DNA from: Alphaproteobacteria bacterium
GTDB lineage: Bacteria > Pseudomonadota > Alphaproteobacteria > SP197
Direction: 5' to 3'
DNA length: 13,322 bases
NCBI GenBank assembly: GCA_022822575.1
Contig: JAJEBJ010000102.1
Coordinates: 1-13,322 of the forward strand
Below, piece by piece: positions 1 through 6,581 of this stretch. The first letter of the stretch is position 1; each line of letters opens with the position of its first letter. The notes under the pieces were generated by a model. It was not told where the DNA came from and made no database searches. It saw nothing but the letters and a program-made list of their open reading frames with translations. A program made the translations under genes and the position numbers.

Positions 1-1040
1 GCAATGTTACCGGTCTCGTAGAGCATCTGGCCGCGCAGCTCGTGAAACCAGGGGTTCTCCGGTTCATCCGCGATCAGGCCGTCGACGAGGGCCAGCGCCT
101 CGTCCATCAGGCGTTCCCTGTAGCGGGCGATGGACCAGGCATAGCGGGAATAGACCGACTCCTGAGGATCCGGATAGGTAAGGTATGTGGCTCCGGGATC
201 GAGAAGAAATCCGGTGATCTTGGCGATCATGCGCCTGTGGCGGTCGATCCTGTCCGGATCGAAGGGGACGCCGCTGAAGGCGGAACGCTCGACATGAGCA
301 TTCATCGTGTGCATGCGTTCGGTGCTGAGGGGGTGAGTCAGGAACCACGGAATCTCGGAGGACGAGGACAGCAAGAGCTCCGATTCCGCAAGGTCACTCA
401 TCAGGTCGCGAAGCCCTTCGGCCGACTGACCGGTCAGTTCGAGAGACCTCAGGGCTGCCTGGTCTGCGGCCGACTCCTGGATGCGGCTGAATCGGGTAAA
501 CGCTCGGGTCCCCAGCTGCTGTCCTGCCGAGGCGACAGCGATGCCCGCCTCGCCGCCTCCCAGGAGGCCGACACCGACTCCGAGCAGTGTCGAGAGAATG
601 ACCATGGCCGAGGCGTCCTCGAGGGCGCCCCGGACCATCGTCAGGTGACCCGCAGCCAGATGCCCGACTTCATGGGCGATGACGCCGATCACCATGCCCG
701 GATCGTCGCTGCGCCGCAGCAGACCGCTGAACAGGAACAAGTGCTTGCCGTTGGCAACGAAGGCATTGAGACTGTCATCGGCCACGAGATGGATGGAGAA
801 CCTGTCGAAGTCGAGGCCGTTGACCCGGAACAGTGGTTCGGCATAGTCGGCGATGATATTCTCGATCTCGGCGTCACGGAAAAGCGACAGGGTCTGACCC
901 GACTGGGCCCGGGTGCCGTCTGCTCCGCAGCACAAGGCCGCAAGGACACTCATGCTGAACACAATTGCGCGAACAGACAGCCCCGTACTGCGTGCTCTGG
1001 TTCTGACTTTGACCCTCTCGTCCGTCGCCTGCGGGACCAT
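1..1040 (-). CDS. Secreted M48 family zinc metalloprotease with TPR-like tail (BepA-like), partial at the left edge
   Basis: Reading the minus strand gives an open frame from ATG at 1040 to the window edge with no stop (about 346 residues, C-terminus missing). The zinc site is HEVGH at residues 123-127 (His123, Glu124, His127), with the third ligand Glu189 in ESAAD, the M48 pattern. The visible end (ALALVDGLIADEPENPWF, then HELRGQMLYETGN) looks like a TPR helix pair, as in BepA/YfgC periplasmic proteases that act on outer-membrane protein assembly. The ATG at 1040 gives an Arg-rich n-region, a hydrophobic stretch AIVFSMSVLAALCC and a possible cleavage site after GTRA, a credible signal peptide. 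The alternative ATG at 953 leaves almost no signal. Neither start has a clear Shine-Dalgarno. With the 1040 start the gene overlaps the divergent transferase by 89 nt. The family call is secure; the start and the substrate are inferred. Confidence 0.9.
   Translation of the reverse strand, partial: MVPQATDERVKVRTRARSTGLSVRAIVFSMSVLAALCCGADGTRAQSGQTLSLFRDAEIENIIADYAEPLFRVNGLDFDRFSIHLVADDSLNAFVANGKHLFLFSGLLRRSDDPGMVIGVIAHEVGHLAAGHLTMVRGALEDASAMVILSTLLGVGVGLLGGGEAGIAVASAGQQLGTRAFTRFSRIQESAADQAALRSLELTGQSAEGLRDLMSDLAESELLLSSSSEIPWFLTHPLSTERMHTMNAHVERSAFSGVPFDPDRIDRHRRMIAKITGFLLDPGATYLTYPDPQESVYSRYAWSIARYRERLMDEALALVDGLIADEPENPWFHELRGQMLYETGNI
942..946 (+). promoter_or_regulatory. Ribosome binding site fixing the start of the GGT-like gene
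   Basis: AAGGA lies 5 nt before the ATG at 952. The frame is open further upstream (another start at 913), but the site and the signal sequence right after 952 favour 952. Confidence 0.6.
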
Positions 1041-2496
1041 GGATGAGGACGGACCGCCCGTCGGCCGCGTCGTGGGCGGCGGCGAGACCGGCCTGGTGGC
1101 GGGCGAGGACCCGCTGTCACGCCGGGTTGCCATGGAGGTGCTGGCACGCGAAGGAACTGCCGCGGATGCGGCGGTATCATACTTCTTCATGGCGGCAGTC
1201 AGTTATCCCTCACGGGTTTCGCTCGCTTCCGGAGGCTTGTGCCTGTCATACGAGGAAGCGGAAAACCAGACAAGACTTCTGGATTTCCGCAGCCGCCCGG
1301 CAGCCACGAAGGGAACCGGTTTGCCGATCCCGGGAGCCGTGCGCGGCATGTCGGCCCTGCAGGCCGTTCATGGCAATCTCGCATGGCATGATCTGCTGGT
1401 TCCTGCCGAACGCGCGGCACGGTTCGGCGTGCGGGTGTCGCCGGCTCTTGCACGCGATCTCGAAAATGCCTCCGGCACCCTTCTCGGCGACGCGCAAGCA
1501 AGGCGAGTCTTTGCGTCTCCGGAAGGCGGCATGCCGGCTGCCGGCGACACTCTGGTTCAGTTCGAACTGTCGGACATGCTGTCCGGGATCAGGACCCGGG
1601 GAGCCACCGATTTCTATCGTGGCGGGACGGCCCGGAGCATCGTGGAAGCGGCCCACGAGGCGGGACGCGCGATCACGCGTGAAGAACTCGGCGCCTATGC
1701 GGTGGCGTGGTCGGATCCGGCAACATTCGCTCTCGAGCGTGGACTGCTGGCCTCCGATCTGATCGTGCAGGTGCCGGGCGTGACCATCGATGCGGGAGCC
1801 TCGGCACTGACGGCTCTCGCTCTGCTGGACGACGCCGGATCGGTGGACCGCGATGCGGAGAGGCACCACCTGCTTGCCGAGGTGGCCCTGCGCCTGGCCG
1901 TGGCACGCGGTTCCGGCGCCACGGCGCACCTGATGGAGAGTTACAGCGCTGCCCGGGCAACGGATTCGGCTGCTCTGCCGGGATCACCGGTGCCGCTTGT
2001 CGAATCGCCCCATGCCACGGGCGTTGTCACCGCCGACCGCATGGGCAACGCGGTGGCCTGTGTCTTCACCTTGAATGGCCTCTTCGGTGACGGGTCCGTA
2101 CTGCCCGGGACCGGCATCGTCATCCCGGCGTCGTCCGGGACCGATGAATCCCTGCTCCCCGTGATCGTGGTCAACGACGTGTTGCGTTCGGTGGTCCTTG
2201 CCGGCACGGCGACAGGAGGATCTGCATCGCCCGTCATCATGGCGCAGGCCCTGACCGACGTTCTCGACGAAGGCGTGTCGCTGGATGATGCCGTCCGTCG
2301 CGTGCGGGTGCATCACCCCGGCCTCCCTCATGTGGTCTTCGCCGAGGGCGAAGCCGGGGAGGCGCTCGCGCAGCGCGGACATGCGGTGGAGGCGGTCGCC
2401 GAAATCGGGCGCGTGCTCGCCATTCACTGTCCGGACGGTCTGCGCAATGCCCCGAACAGCTGTGTGGCGGTCACCGATCCGCGGGTACCCGACTGA
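952..2496 (+). CDS. Divergent gamma-glutamyltransferase-like protein, predicted lipoprotein
   Basis: The protein has 514 residues from the ATG at 952. An N-terminal hydrophobic segment ends in SSVAC, giving a plausible lipidation Cys27. Family landmarks of gamma-glutamyltranspeptidase (Ntn-hydrolase, cuts glutathione and related gamma-glutamyl bonds) are present. Arg113 in LLDFRSRPA matches the substrate-binding Arg. The GLPIPGAVRGM block is followed by WHDLLVPAERAARFGVRVS. Thr356 in HATGVVTADRMGNAVA aligns with the self-cleaving nucleophile Thr391 of the E. coli enzyme when anchored on GNAVA. The oxyanion GG is at 422-423. It is shorter than E. coli GGT (580 residues). The usual NNxMxDF lid after the nucleophile is replaced by GTGIVIPASSG, and the Gly-rich loop before Arg113 is reduced to ASGGL. 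Activity is therefore likely but substrate range is uncertain. The thioesterase gene follows after 4 nt, probably in one transcript. Confidence 0.82.
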   Translation: MLNTIARTDSPVLRALVLTLTLSSVACGTMDEDGPPVGRVVGGGETGLVAGEDPLSRRVAMEVLAREGTAADAAVSYFFMAAVSYPSRVSLASGGLCLSYEEAENQTRLLDFRSRPAATKGTGLPIPGAVRGMSALQAVHGNLAWHDLLVPAERAARFGVRVSPALARDLENASGTLLGDAQARRVFASPEGGMPAAGDTLVQFELSDMLSGIRTRGATDFYRGGTARSIVEAAHEAGRAITREELGAYAVAWSDPATFALERGLLASDLIVQVPGVTIDAGASALTALALLDDAGSVDRDAERHHLLAEVALRLAVARGSGATAHLMESYSAARATDSAALPGSPVPLVESPHATGVVTADRMGNAVACVFTLNGLFGDGSVLPGTGIVIPASSGTDESLLPVIVVNDVLRSVVLAGTATGGSASPVIMAQALTDVLDEGVSLDDAVRRVRVHHPGLPHVVFAEGEAGEALAQRGHAVEAVAEIGRVLAIHCPDGLRNAPNSCVAVTDPRVPD

Positions 2497-2500
2497 CGGC

Positions 2501-2986
2501 ATGCCGGTGGTGATCGGGGCTCCCTTCGAGGCATTGCGCCTTGCCGTGACCCATGATCTCGTCGATCACAACGGTCACATGGGCATTCGCTCGTACACGT
2601 TGCTCTTCGACCGGGCCACCGGACCGTTCTATGCCGCCCTCGGATTGTCGCGGGAGGCCCTCGCCGGGCATGGCGCCACCGTTTTCGCCCTCCAGGACAC
2701 CTCCTGGTACATCCGGGAGGTCCTGCTCGATGATCCGCTCCTCATCACCGCCCAGCTTGTCGATCACGACCACAACAAGATCGTGAGCTTCCTGACCATG
2801 ATCCAGGAGCGGCAGAACTATGTCGCTGCGTCCTTCGAGCTGATCGAGATCCTCATGGATCGTGAGACCCGCCGTCCGTGCCGATTTCCGGAGGCGGCAG
2901 CCCGGCGGCTCGCCGCCGTGCAGGCGGCCCACGACAGTCTCGGACGCCCGTCGCTCTCCGGGCAGGGCATCGGCATACGCCGCTGA
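2501..2986 (+). CDS. Hotdog-fold acyl-CoA thioesterase (4HBT family)
   Basis: The protein has 161 residues, one hotdog domain. The signature THDLVDHNGHMGIRSYTLLF (residues 17-36) holds the Asp-x-Asn-Gly-His-Met motif of 4-hydroxybenzoyl-CoA thioesterase-like enzymes. The later strands YIREVLLDDPLLITAQLVDH and DHNKIVSFLTMI fit the family. The pattern recalls the thioesterase domains linked to carnitine and betaine CoA metabolism, but no neighbour here supports a particular acyl group. It is cytosolic, with no signal or membrane segment. The ATG at 2501 is 4 nt after the stop of the transferase-like gene, so it is probably translationally coupled. The frame is open further upstream to 2285, but that part lies within the preceding gene. 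The stop is 4 nt from the stop of rne on the opposite strand. Confidence 0.85.
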   Translation: MPVVIGAPFEALRLAVTHDLVDHNGHMGIRSYTLLFDRATGPFYAALGLSREALAGHGATVFALQDTSWYIREVLLDDPLLITAQLVDHDHNKIVSFLTMIQERQNYVAASFELIEILMDRETRRPCRFPEAAARRLAAVQAAHDSLGRPSLSGQGIGIRR

Positions 2987-2990
2987 TCCC

Positions 2991-5015
2991 CTATCCGGCC
3001 GCGGCTTCCGCTCCGCCATCCGCGGGAACGGTCTTCCCGGCCTGCGCCGGTTCGGCGTCGCCCTGTTGCCCCTGGCCGTCCTCGCCGGCGGCCTGCTGGA
3101 CGTTTTCCCCGTTGGCCTTGCGCCGCCGACCACCGCGTCTGCCGCGTCGCCGGCGCTTGCGCTCTCCCTGATCGGCGGCCTCGTCCTCGCTTTCCTGACC
3201 GTCGGCCTTCACCGGATCCGGATCCGCCGCCTCGCTGCCGGAGTCGCGGCGCCGGCGCCGAGAACGCTTGCGGCGGCGTGGGGGTGAGGGCTCGTCGGGA
3301 GTCTGTGCCGCGTCGTCCCGGGGAGAGTGGACGGCCGCTCCGGTCTCTCCGGTATCGATGCGGAAGTCGGGTGCCAGCAGTCGGTCATCGGCCTCGATCG
3401 TCACCGTGACATTGTAGCGGGTCTCGATTCCCGTCAGCATGAGCCGCTTGTGGTTGAGCAGCTGGAATGCGATGGCCGTCGGAGCGGTGACAAGAAGTGG
3501 GCCGCCGGACCTGGCCGCCGCCGCACTTTCGATACCGCGCAACACGTGCAGCGCAGTCGACTCGGTCGACCGCATGTATCCCGAACCGTTGCACGTCGGA
3601 CACGGCGCCGAGATGGCTTCCTCGAGACTGGGACGCAGGCGCTGGCGGGAGAGTTCCATGAGGCCGAAGTGGCTGATGCGGCCAACCTGAATGCGGGCGC
3701 GATCGCTCTTCACCGCCTCCTTCATGCGGCGTTCCACGGTGGCGTCGTTGCGGCGGTCGTCCATGTCGATGAAGTCGATGACGACAAGGCCGGCAAGATC
3801 CCGCAACCGCATCTGGCGAGCGATTTCGCGGGTCGCCTCGAGATTGGTCTTCAGGGCCGTTTCCTCGATGGAGCGTTCGCGTGTGGAACGCCCGGAGTTG
3901 ACGTCGATGACCACGAGCGCCTCGGTCGGATTGATGACGAGGGATCCACCTGAGGCGAGCGGCACCACGGGGCTGTGCATGGCATCGATTTCGTTTTCCA
4001 CGTCGAAGGTGTGGAAAAGCGAAACCGGTTCCCGGTGAAGTTTCACCCTCGAGGCATGGCTCGGCATGAGGAACTTCATGTACGCCTTCGCGGTGCGGTA
4101 GCCTTCGGCACCCTCCACGAGCACCTCCTCCACGCTCTTGGTGTAGAGGTCGCGGATCGCCCGCTTGATGATGCTGGCCTCTTCCCTGATGAGGCAGGGG
4201 GCCGTGCTCTTCAGCGTCTTGTCCCGGAGTTCCTCCCATTGCTTGAGGAGGCTGTTGTAGTCGCGGCGGATTTCCGGGCGCGAGCGGTTCTGACCCGCGG
4301 TGCGGATGATGAGTCCCATGCCTTCGGGAATGTCGAGACCCGCAGCAACTTCCTTGAGGCGGCGGCGTTGTGCCTGATCCGTGATCTTGCGCGAGATGCC
4401 ACCACCACGGGGCGTGTTGGGCATCAGCACGCAGTAGCGTCCGGCAATCGACAGATAGGTGCTGAGTGCGGCGCCCTTGGTGCCGCGTTCCTCCTTGGTG
4501 ACCTGAACCAGCAGGATCTGGTTCTTCCTGATCACCTCCTGGATGCGGTAACCGCGCTGGAGGATGGCCGCATGAAGGATTGCTTCGGGATGATCTTCGC
4601 GATCATCCTGCTGGCGGCGGCGTCCTCCCCGTGCCGAAGAGGCACCTGACTCGGCGGGAACGGACTCGACCTCTGCCGTGTCACCCGCATCGTCCTCGTT
4701 GATGTCGTCGAGGCTTGCTTCCTCGACAAGTCTCGCCTGTTCCGCGGTGATCTCGTCGCGGTCGGATACGGGAACCTGAAAGTAGTCTGTGTGAATCTCG
4801 CTGAATGGCAGGAACCCGTGGCGGTTGCCTCCGTACTCGACAAAGGCGGACTGCAGCGAAGGCTCGATGCGGACGACCTTGGCGAGATAGATGTTGGCCT
4901 TGATCTGTGTCTTGACAGATGATTCGACGTCGAATTCCTGCAGTTCATGTCCGTCGGAAACGACAACGCGGGTTTCTTCGGGGTGGCCCGCGTCGATGAG
5001 CATGCGTGTGGTCAT
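2991..5015 (-). CDS. rne: Ribonuclease E, short form
   Basis: Endoribonuclease that starts mRNA decay and matures rRNA and tRNA. The protein has 674 residues from MTTRMLIDAG. The S1 RNA-binding domain spans about 35-190 and is interrupted by an acidic, low-complexity insert at about 84-145, as in other alphaproteobacterial RNase E. The catalytic aspartates are Asp371 (VVIDVNSGRST) and Asp414 (VVIDFIDM), 43 residues apart as in E. coli. The zinc-link cysteines are Cys472 and Cys475 (CPTCNGSG), again at the E. coli distance, so the catalytic core is intact. The C-terminal tail is only about 120 residues, with two Arg-rich blocks (580-590 and 619-633) between acidic stretches, much shorter than in E. 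coli RNase E (1061 residues total). The frame is open to 5120, but the family N-terminus fits the ATG at 5015. The 311-nt upstream gap probably contains a structured leader. Confidence 0.96.
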   Translation of the reverse strand: MTTRMLIDAGHPEETRVVVSDGHELQEFDVESSVKTQIKANIYLAKVVRIEPSLQSAFVEYGGNRHGFLPFSEIHTDYFQVPVSDRDEITAEQARLVEEASLDDINEDDAGDTAEVESVPAESGASSARGGRRRQQDDREDHPEAILHAAILQRGYRIQEVIRKNQILLVQVTKEERGTKGAALSTYLSIAGRYCVLMPNTPRGGGISRKITDQAQRRRLKEVAAGLDIPEGMGLIIRTAGQNRSRPEIRRDYNSLLKQWEELRDKTLKSTAPCLIREEASIIKRAIRDLYTKSVEEVLVEGAEGYRTAKAYMKFLMPSHASRVKLHREPVSLFHTFDVENEIDAMHSPVVPLASGGSLVINPTEALVVIDVNSGRSTRERSIEETALKTNLEATREIARQMRLRDLAGLVVIDFIDMDDRRNDATVERRMKEAVKSDRARIQVGRISHFGLMELSRQRLRPSLEEAISAPCPTCNGSGYMRSTESTALHVLRGIESAAAARSGGPLLVTAPTAIAFQLLNHKRLMLTGIETRYNVTVTIEADDRLLAPDFRIDTGETGAAVHSPRDDAAQTPDEPSPPRRRKRSRRRRRDSGSEAADPDPVKADGQESEDEAADQGERKRRRRGRRGGRRRKANGENVQQAAGEDGQGQQGDAEPAQAGKTVPADGGAEAAAG

Positions 5016-5211
5016 GGATGGTCCAGATGATCCTGTCGGCAGGTGCCATGACGCTGGAATATCGCCGCCGCACTGCCGCCTCGGTTGGGTGACGCCTCCA
5101 CCATGAGTCATCCGCGGCACGGGCAGCGTGCACGGCTTGCAGGACCGAAATCGGGATTCGGTTCATGCCACGGGTATGATCTGGTGCAAGGGTCACGGTT
5201 GTTCCAGTTTC

Positions 5212-5229
5212 GGTGCCGGAAACGGCACC
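5212..5229. repeat. Perfect 7-bp inverted repeat in the rne/amidase gap
   Basis: GGTGCCG (5212-5218) and CGGCACC (5223-5229) pair perfectly around a 4-nt loop, GAAA on the plus strand and TTTC on the minus strand. It lies 197 nt upstream of the rne start. If rne is transcribed from about 5303, this folds within its leader. No T-run follows on either strand, so it is not a standard terminator. Confidence 0.65.
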
Positions 5230-5246
5230 TCCCGTTGCGCTGTCTT

Positions 5247-5271
5247 GAGGTCGCGGATCGTCCGCAACCTC
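5247..5271 (-). promoter_or_regulatory. 11-bp stem-loop in the probable rne leader
   Basis: On the minus strand the arms GAGGTTGCGGA (5271-5261) and TCCGCGACCTC (5257-5247) pair through all 11 positions around a CGA loop, with one U-G wobble. On the plus strand the same position is a C-A mismatch, so the fold is better as minus-strand RNA, in the direction of rne. Together with the repeat at 5212-5229 it suggests a structured leader. E. coli rne is known to be autoregulated through its long structured leader; that this one works the same way is inference. Confidence 0.5.
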
Positions 5272-5284
5272 CTCCTGCCATCCT

Positions 5285-5339
5285 TTGGCAGTGACCAGGC
5301 AACATCAATATCCTACAACGTGTCACATGCGTCCGACAA
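5285..5339. promoter_or_regulatory. Candidate bidirectional sigma-70-type promoter for the amidase genes and rne
   Basis: Plus strand: TTGGCA (5285-5290), 18-nt spacer, TATCCT (5309-5314), predicted start near 5321. Minus strand: TTGTCG (5339-5334), 18-nt spacer, TAGGAT (5315-5310), predicted start near 5303. The two -10 boxes overlap on opposite strands, giving predicted starts about 18 bp apart. The individual boxes are imperfect (the -35 boxes match 5/6 and 4/6; the -10 boxes match 4/6). Read by eye; no mapping data. Confidence 0.35.
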
Positions 5340-6514
5340 GCCCCGGATACATCAAGGCGGTCATGACCGTGATCATGCTGACCCTGATGGTGTCGGGGAG
5401 GCATGGCCCCGCCCTTGCCGGCGATACAGTTCTCGTCAACGTGAGGGCCGGTGTGTCGGGGGAGTTGACACGATTTGTCATGGACCTCGATGGACCGGCG
5501 GACTTCCACACCTTCACGCTCGACGATCCTGCGAGAATCGTCGTTGATCTCCCGCAGGTGTCGCGGACGATGTCCGAGAGGGAACGCGGTATCGACACGG
5601 GTCTCATCGTGCGCGCCCGCTTCGGCACGCCTGCCGTCGACATGACGCGCGTCGTGCTTGACCTTGTCGAACCCGGGGTGGTGCAGGACACCCTGGTCCT
5701 GGAACCGGAGGGTGACTACGGCCACCGGATCGTTCTCGATATCGCGCCACGTGCCGTGCCCGTGCTGTCCGACGATGCGGTGGAGGATGACGGTTTCCTC
5801 AAGCCCGGCATCAAGCCTCCCCCGCCGGTGCCGATCATCGTTCTCGACCCCGGTCATGGCGGTCCGGACCCAGGCGCCGTTGGCGCCAGCGGCGCCCACG
5901 AGAAGGACATTGTCCTGGCCGCCGCACGCGAGCTGAAGGCCATGCTGGAGGAAACCGGCCGCTACCACGTTGTCATGACCCGTGATGGCGACTGGATCCT
6001 GCGTCTTGCCGACCGCGTCCTGTTCGCCCGTGCGGCGGGTGCGGATCTCTTCATCTCCATTCACGCCGATTCGATCGACAACCCGAGCGTCAGGGGCACC
6101 GGTGTCTACACGCTGTCGGAAACCGCCTCGGACAAGGAGGCCGAAGCCCTCGCGAGGAAGGAGAACCGGTCCGACCTCATCGAGGGAGTCGATTTCATCA
6201 GCATCGACTACGATCCGGTCACCACCAACATCCTGATCGACCTGGCACAGAGGGAAACCAAGAACGCTTCGTCGGAATTCGCCGGAATTCTGGCCGACGA
6301 GCTCACCCGGGTGACCGAGTTGCGCAGGAACGTCCACAGGTTCGCCGGATTTCGGGTGTTGAAGGCGCCCGACATCCCTTCGGTTCTGATAGAAATGGGG
6401 TTCATGTCCAACCCGGTCGAAGAACGCCTGATGAGAGATCGCTCCTGGCGGCGCACGTTCCTCGCCGGCGTCGTCAGGGCCATCGACACCTTCATGTCGT
6501 CGCGCCGGCCGTGA
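5327..6514 (+). CDS. amiC: N-acetylmuramoyl-L-alanine amidase, AmiC type with AMIN domain
   Basis: Periplasmic enzyme that removes stem peptides from peptidoglycan during daughter-cell separation. The protein has 395 residues from the ATG at 5327. A signal peptide (Arg/Lys n-region, AVMTVIMLTLMVSG core, cleavage after PALA) is followed by an AMIN septal-targeting domain at about 30-135, a Pro-rich linker (KPPPPVP) and an Amidase_3 domain. The zinc ligands are His177 (DPGHGG), Glu192 (HEKD) and His246 (SIHAD); the catalytic Glu356 is in LIEMGFMSN. Between His246 and Glu356 is the insert with the ARKENRSDLI and DLAQRET helices typical of amidases held inactive until an LytM-domain activator (EnvC or NlpD type) binds. 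An alternative ATG at 5363 has a better ribosome site (AAGGCGG) and fits the predicted transcript start, but loses the positive n-region. It heads the series with mrcA and prfB. Confidence 0.93.
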   Translation: MRPTSPGYIKAVMTVIMLTLMVSGRHGPALAGDTVLVNVRAGVSGELTRFVMDLDGPADFHTFTLDDPARIVVDLPQVSRTMSERERGIDTGLIVRARFGTPAVDMTRVVLDLVEPGVVQDTLVLEPEGDYGHRIVLDIAPRAVPVLSDDAVEDDGFLKPGIKPPPPVPIIVLDPGHGGPDPGAVGASGAHEKDIVLAAARELKAMLEETGRYHVVMTRDGDWILRLADRVLFARAAGADLFISIHADSIDNPSVRGTGVYTLSETASDKEAEALARKENRSDLIEGVDFISIDYDPVTTNILIDLAQRETKNASSEFAGILADELTRVTELRRNVHRFAGFRVLKAPDIPSVLIEMGFMSNPVEERLMRDRSWRRTFLAGVVRAIDTFMSSRRP

Positions 6515-6581
6515 CCGTTGCCACCGGCGTGACACATGGACTTGTGAGCGTGGGTTGACCGGAGCGAGCGAAGAGAGCGGC

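Noticed and set aside
42..1046. Plus-strand 334-codon open frame
   Set aside because: It is antisense to the M48 protease, whose zinc motif and signal peptide are clear; the plus-strand product shows no recognisable domain. GC-rich DNA gives such long shadow frames.
6515..6581. Own promoter for mrcA in the 67-nt gap after the amidase
   Set aside because: No convincing -35/-10 pair could be read; the gap is short enough for read-through from upstream.
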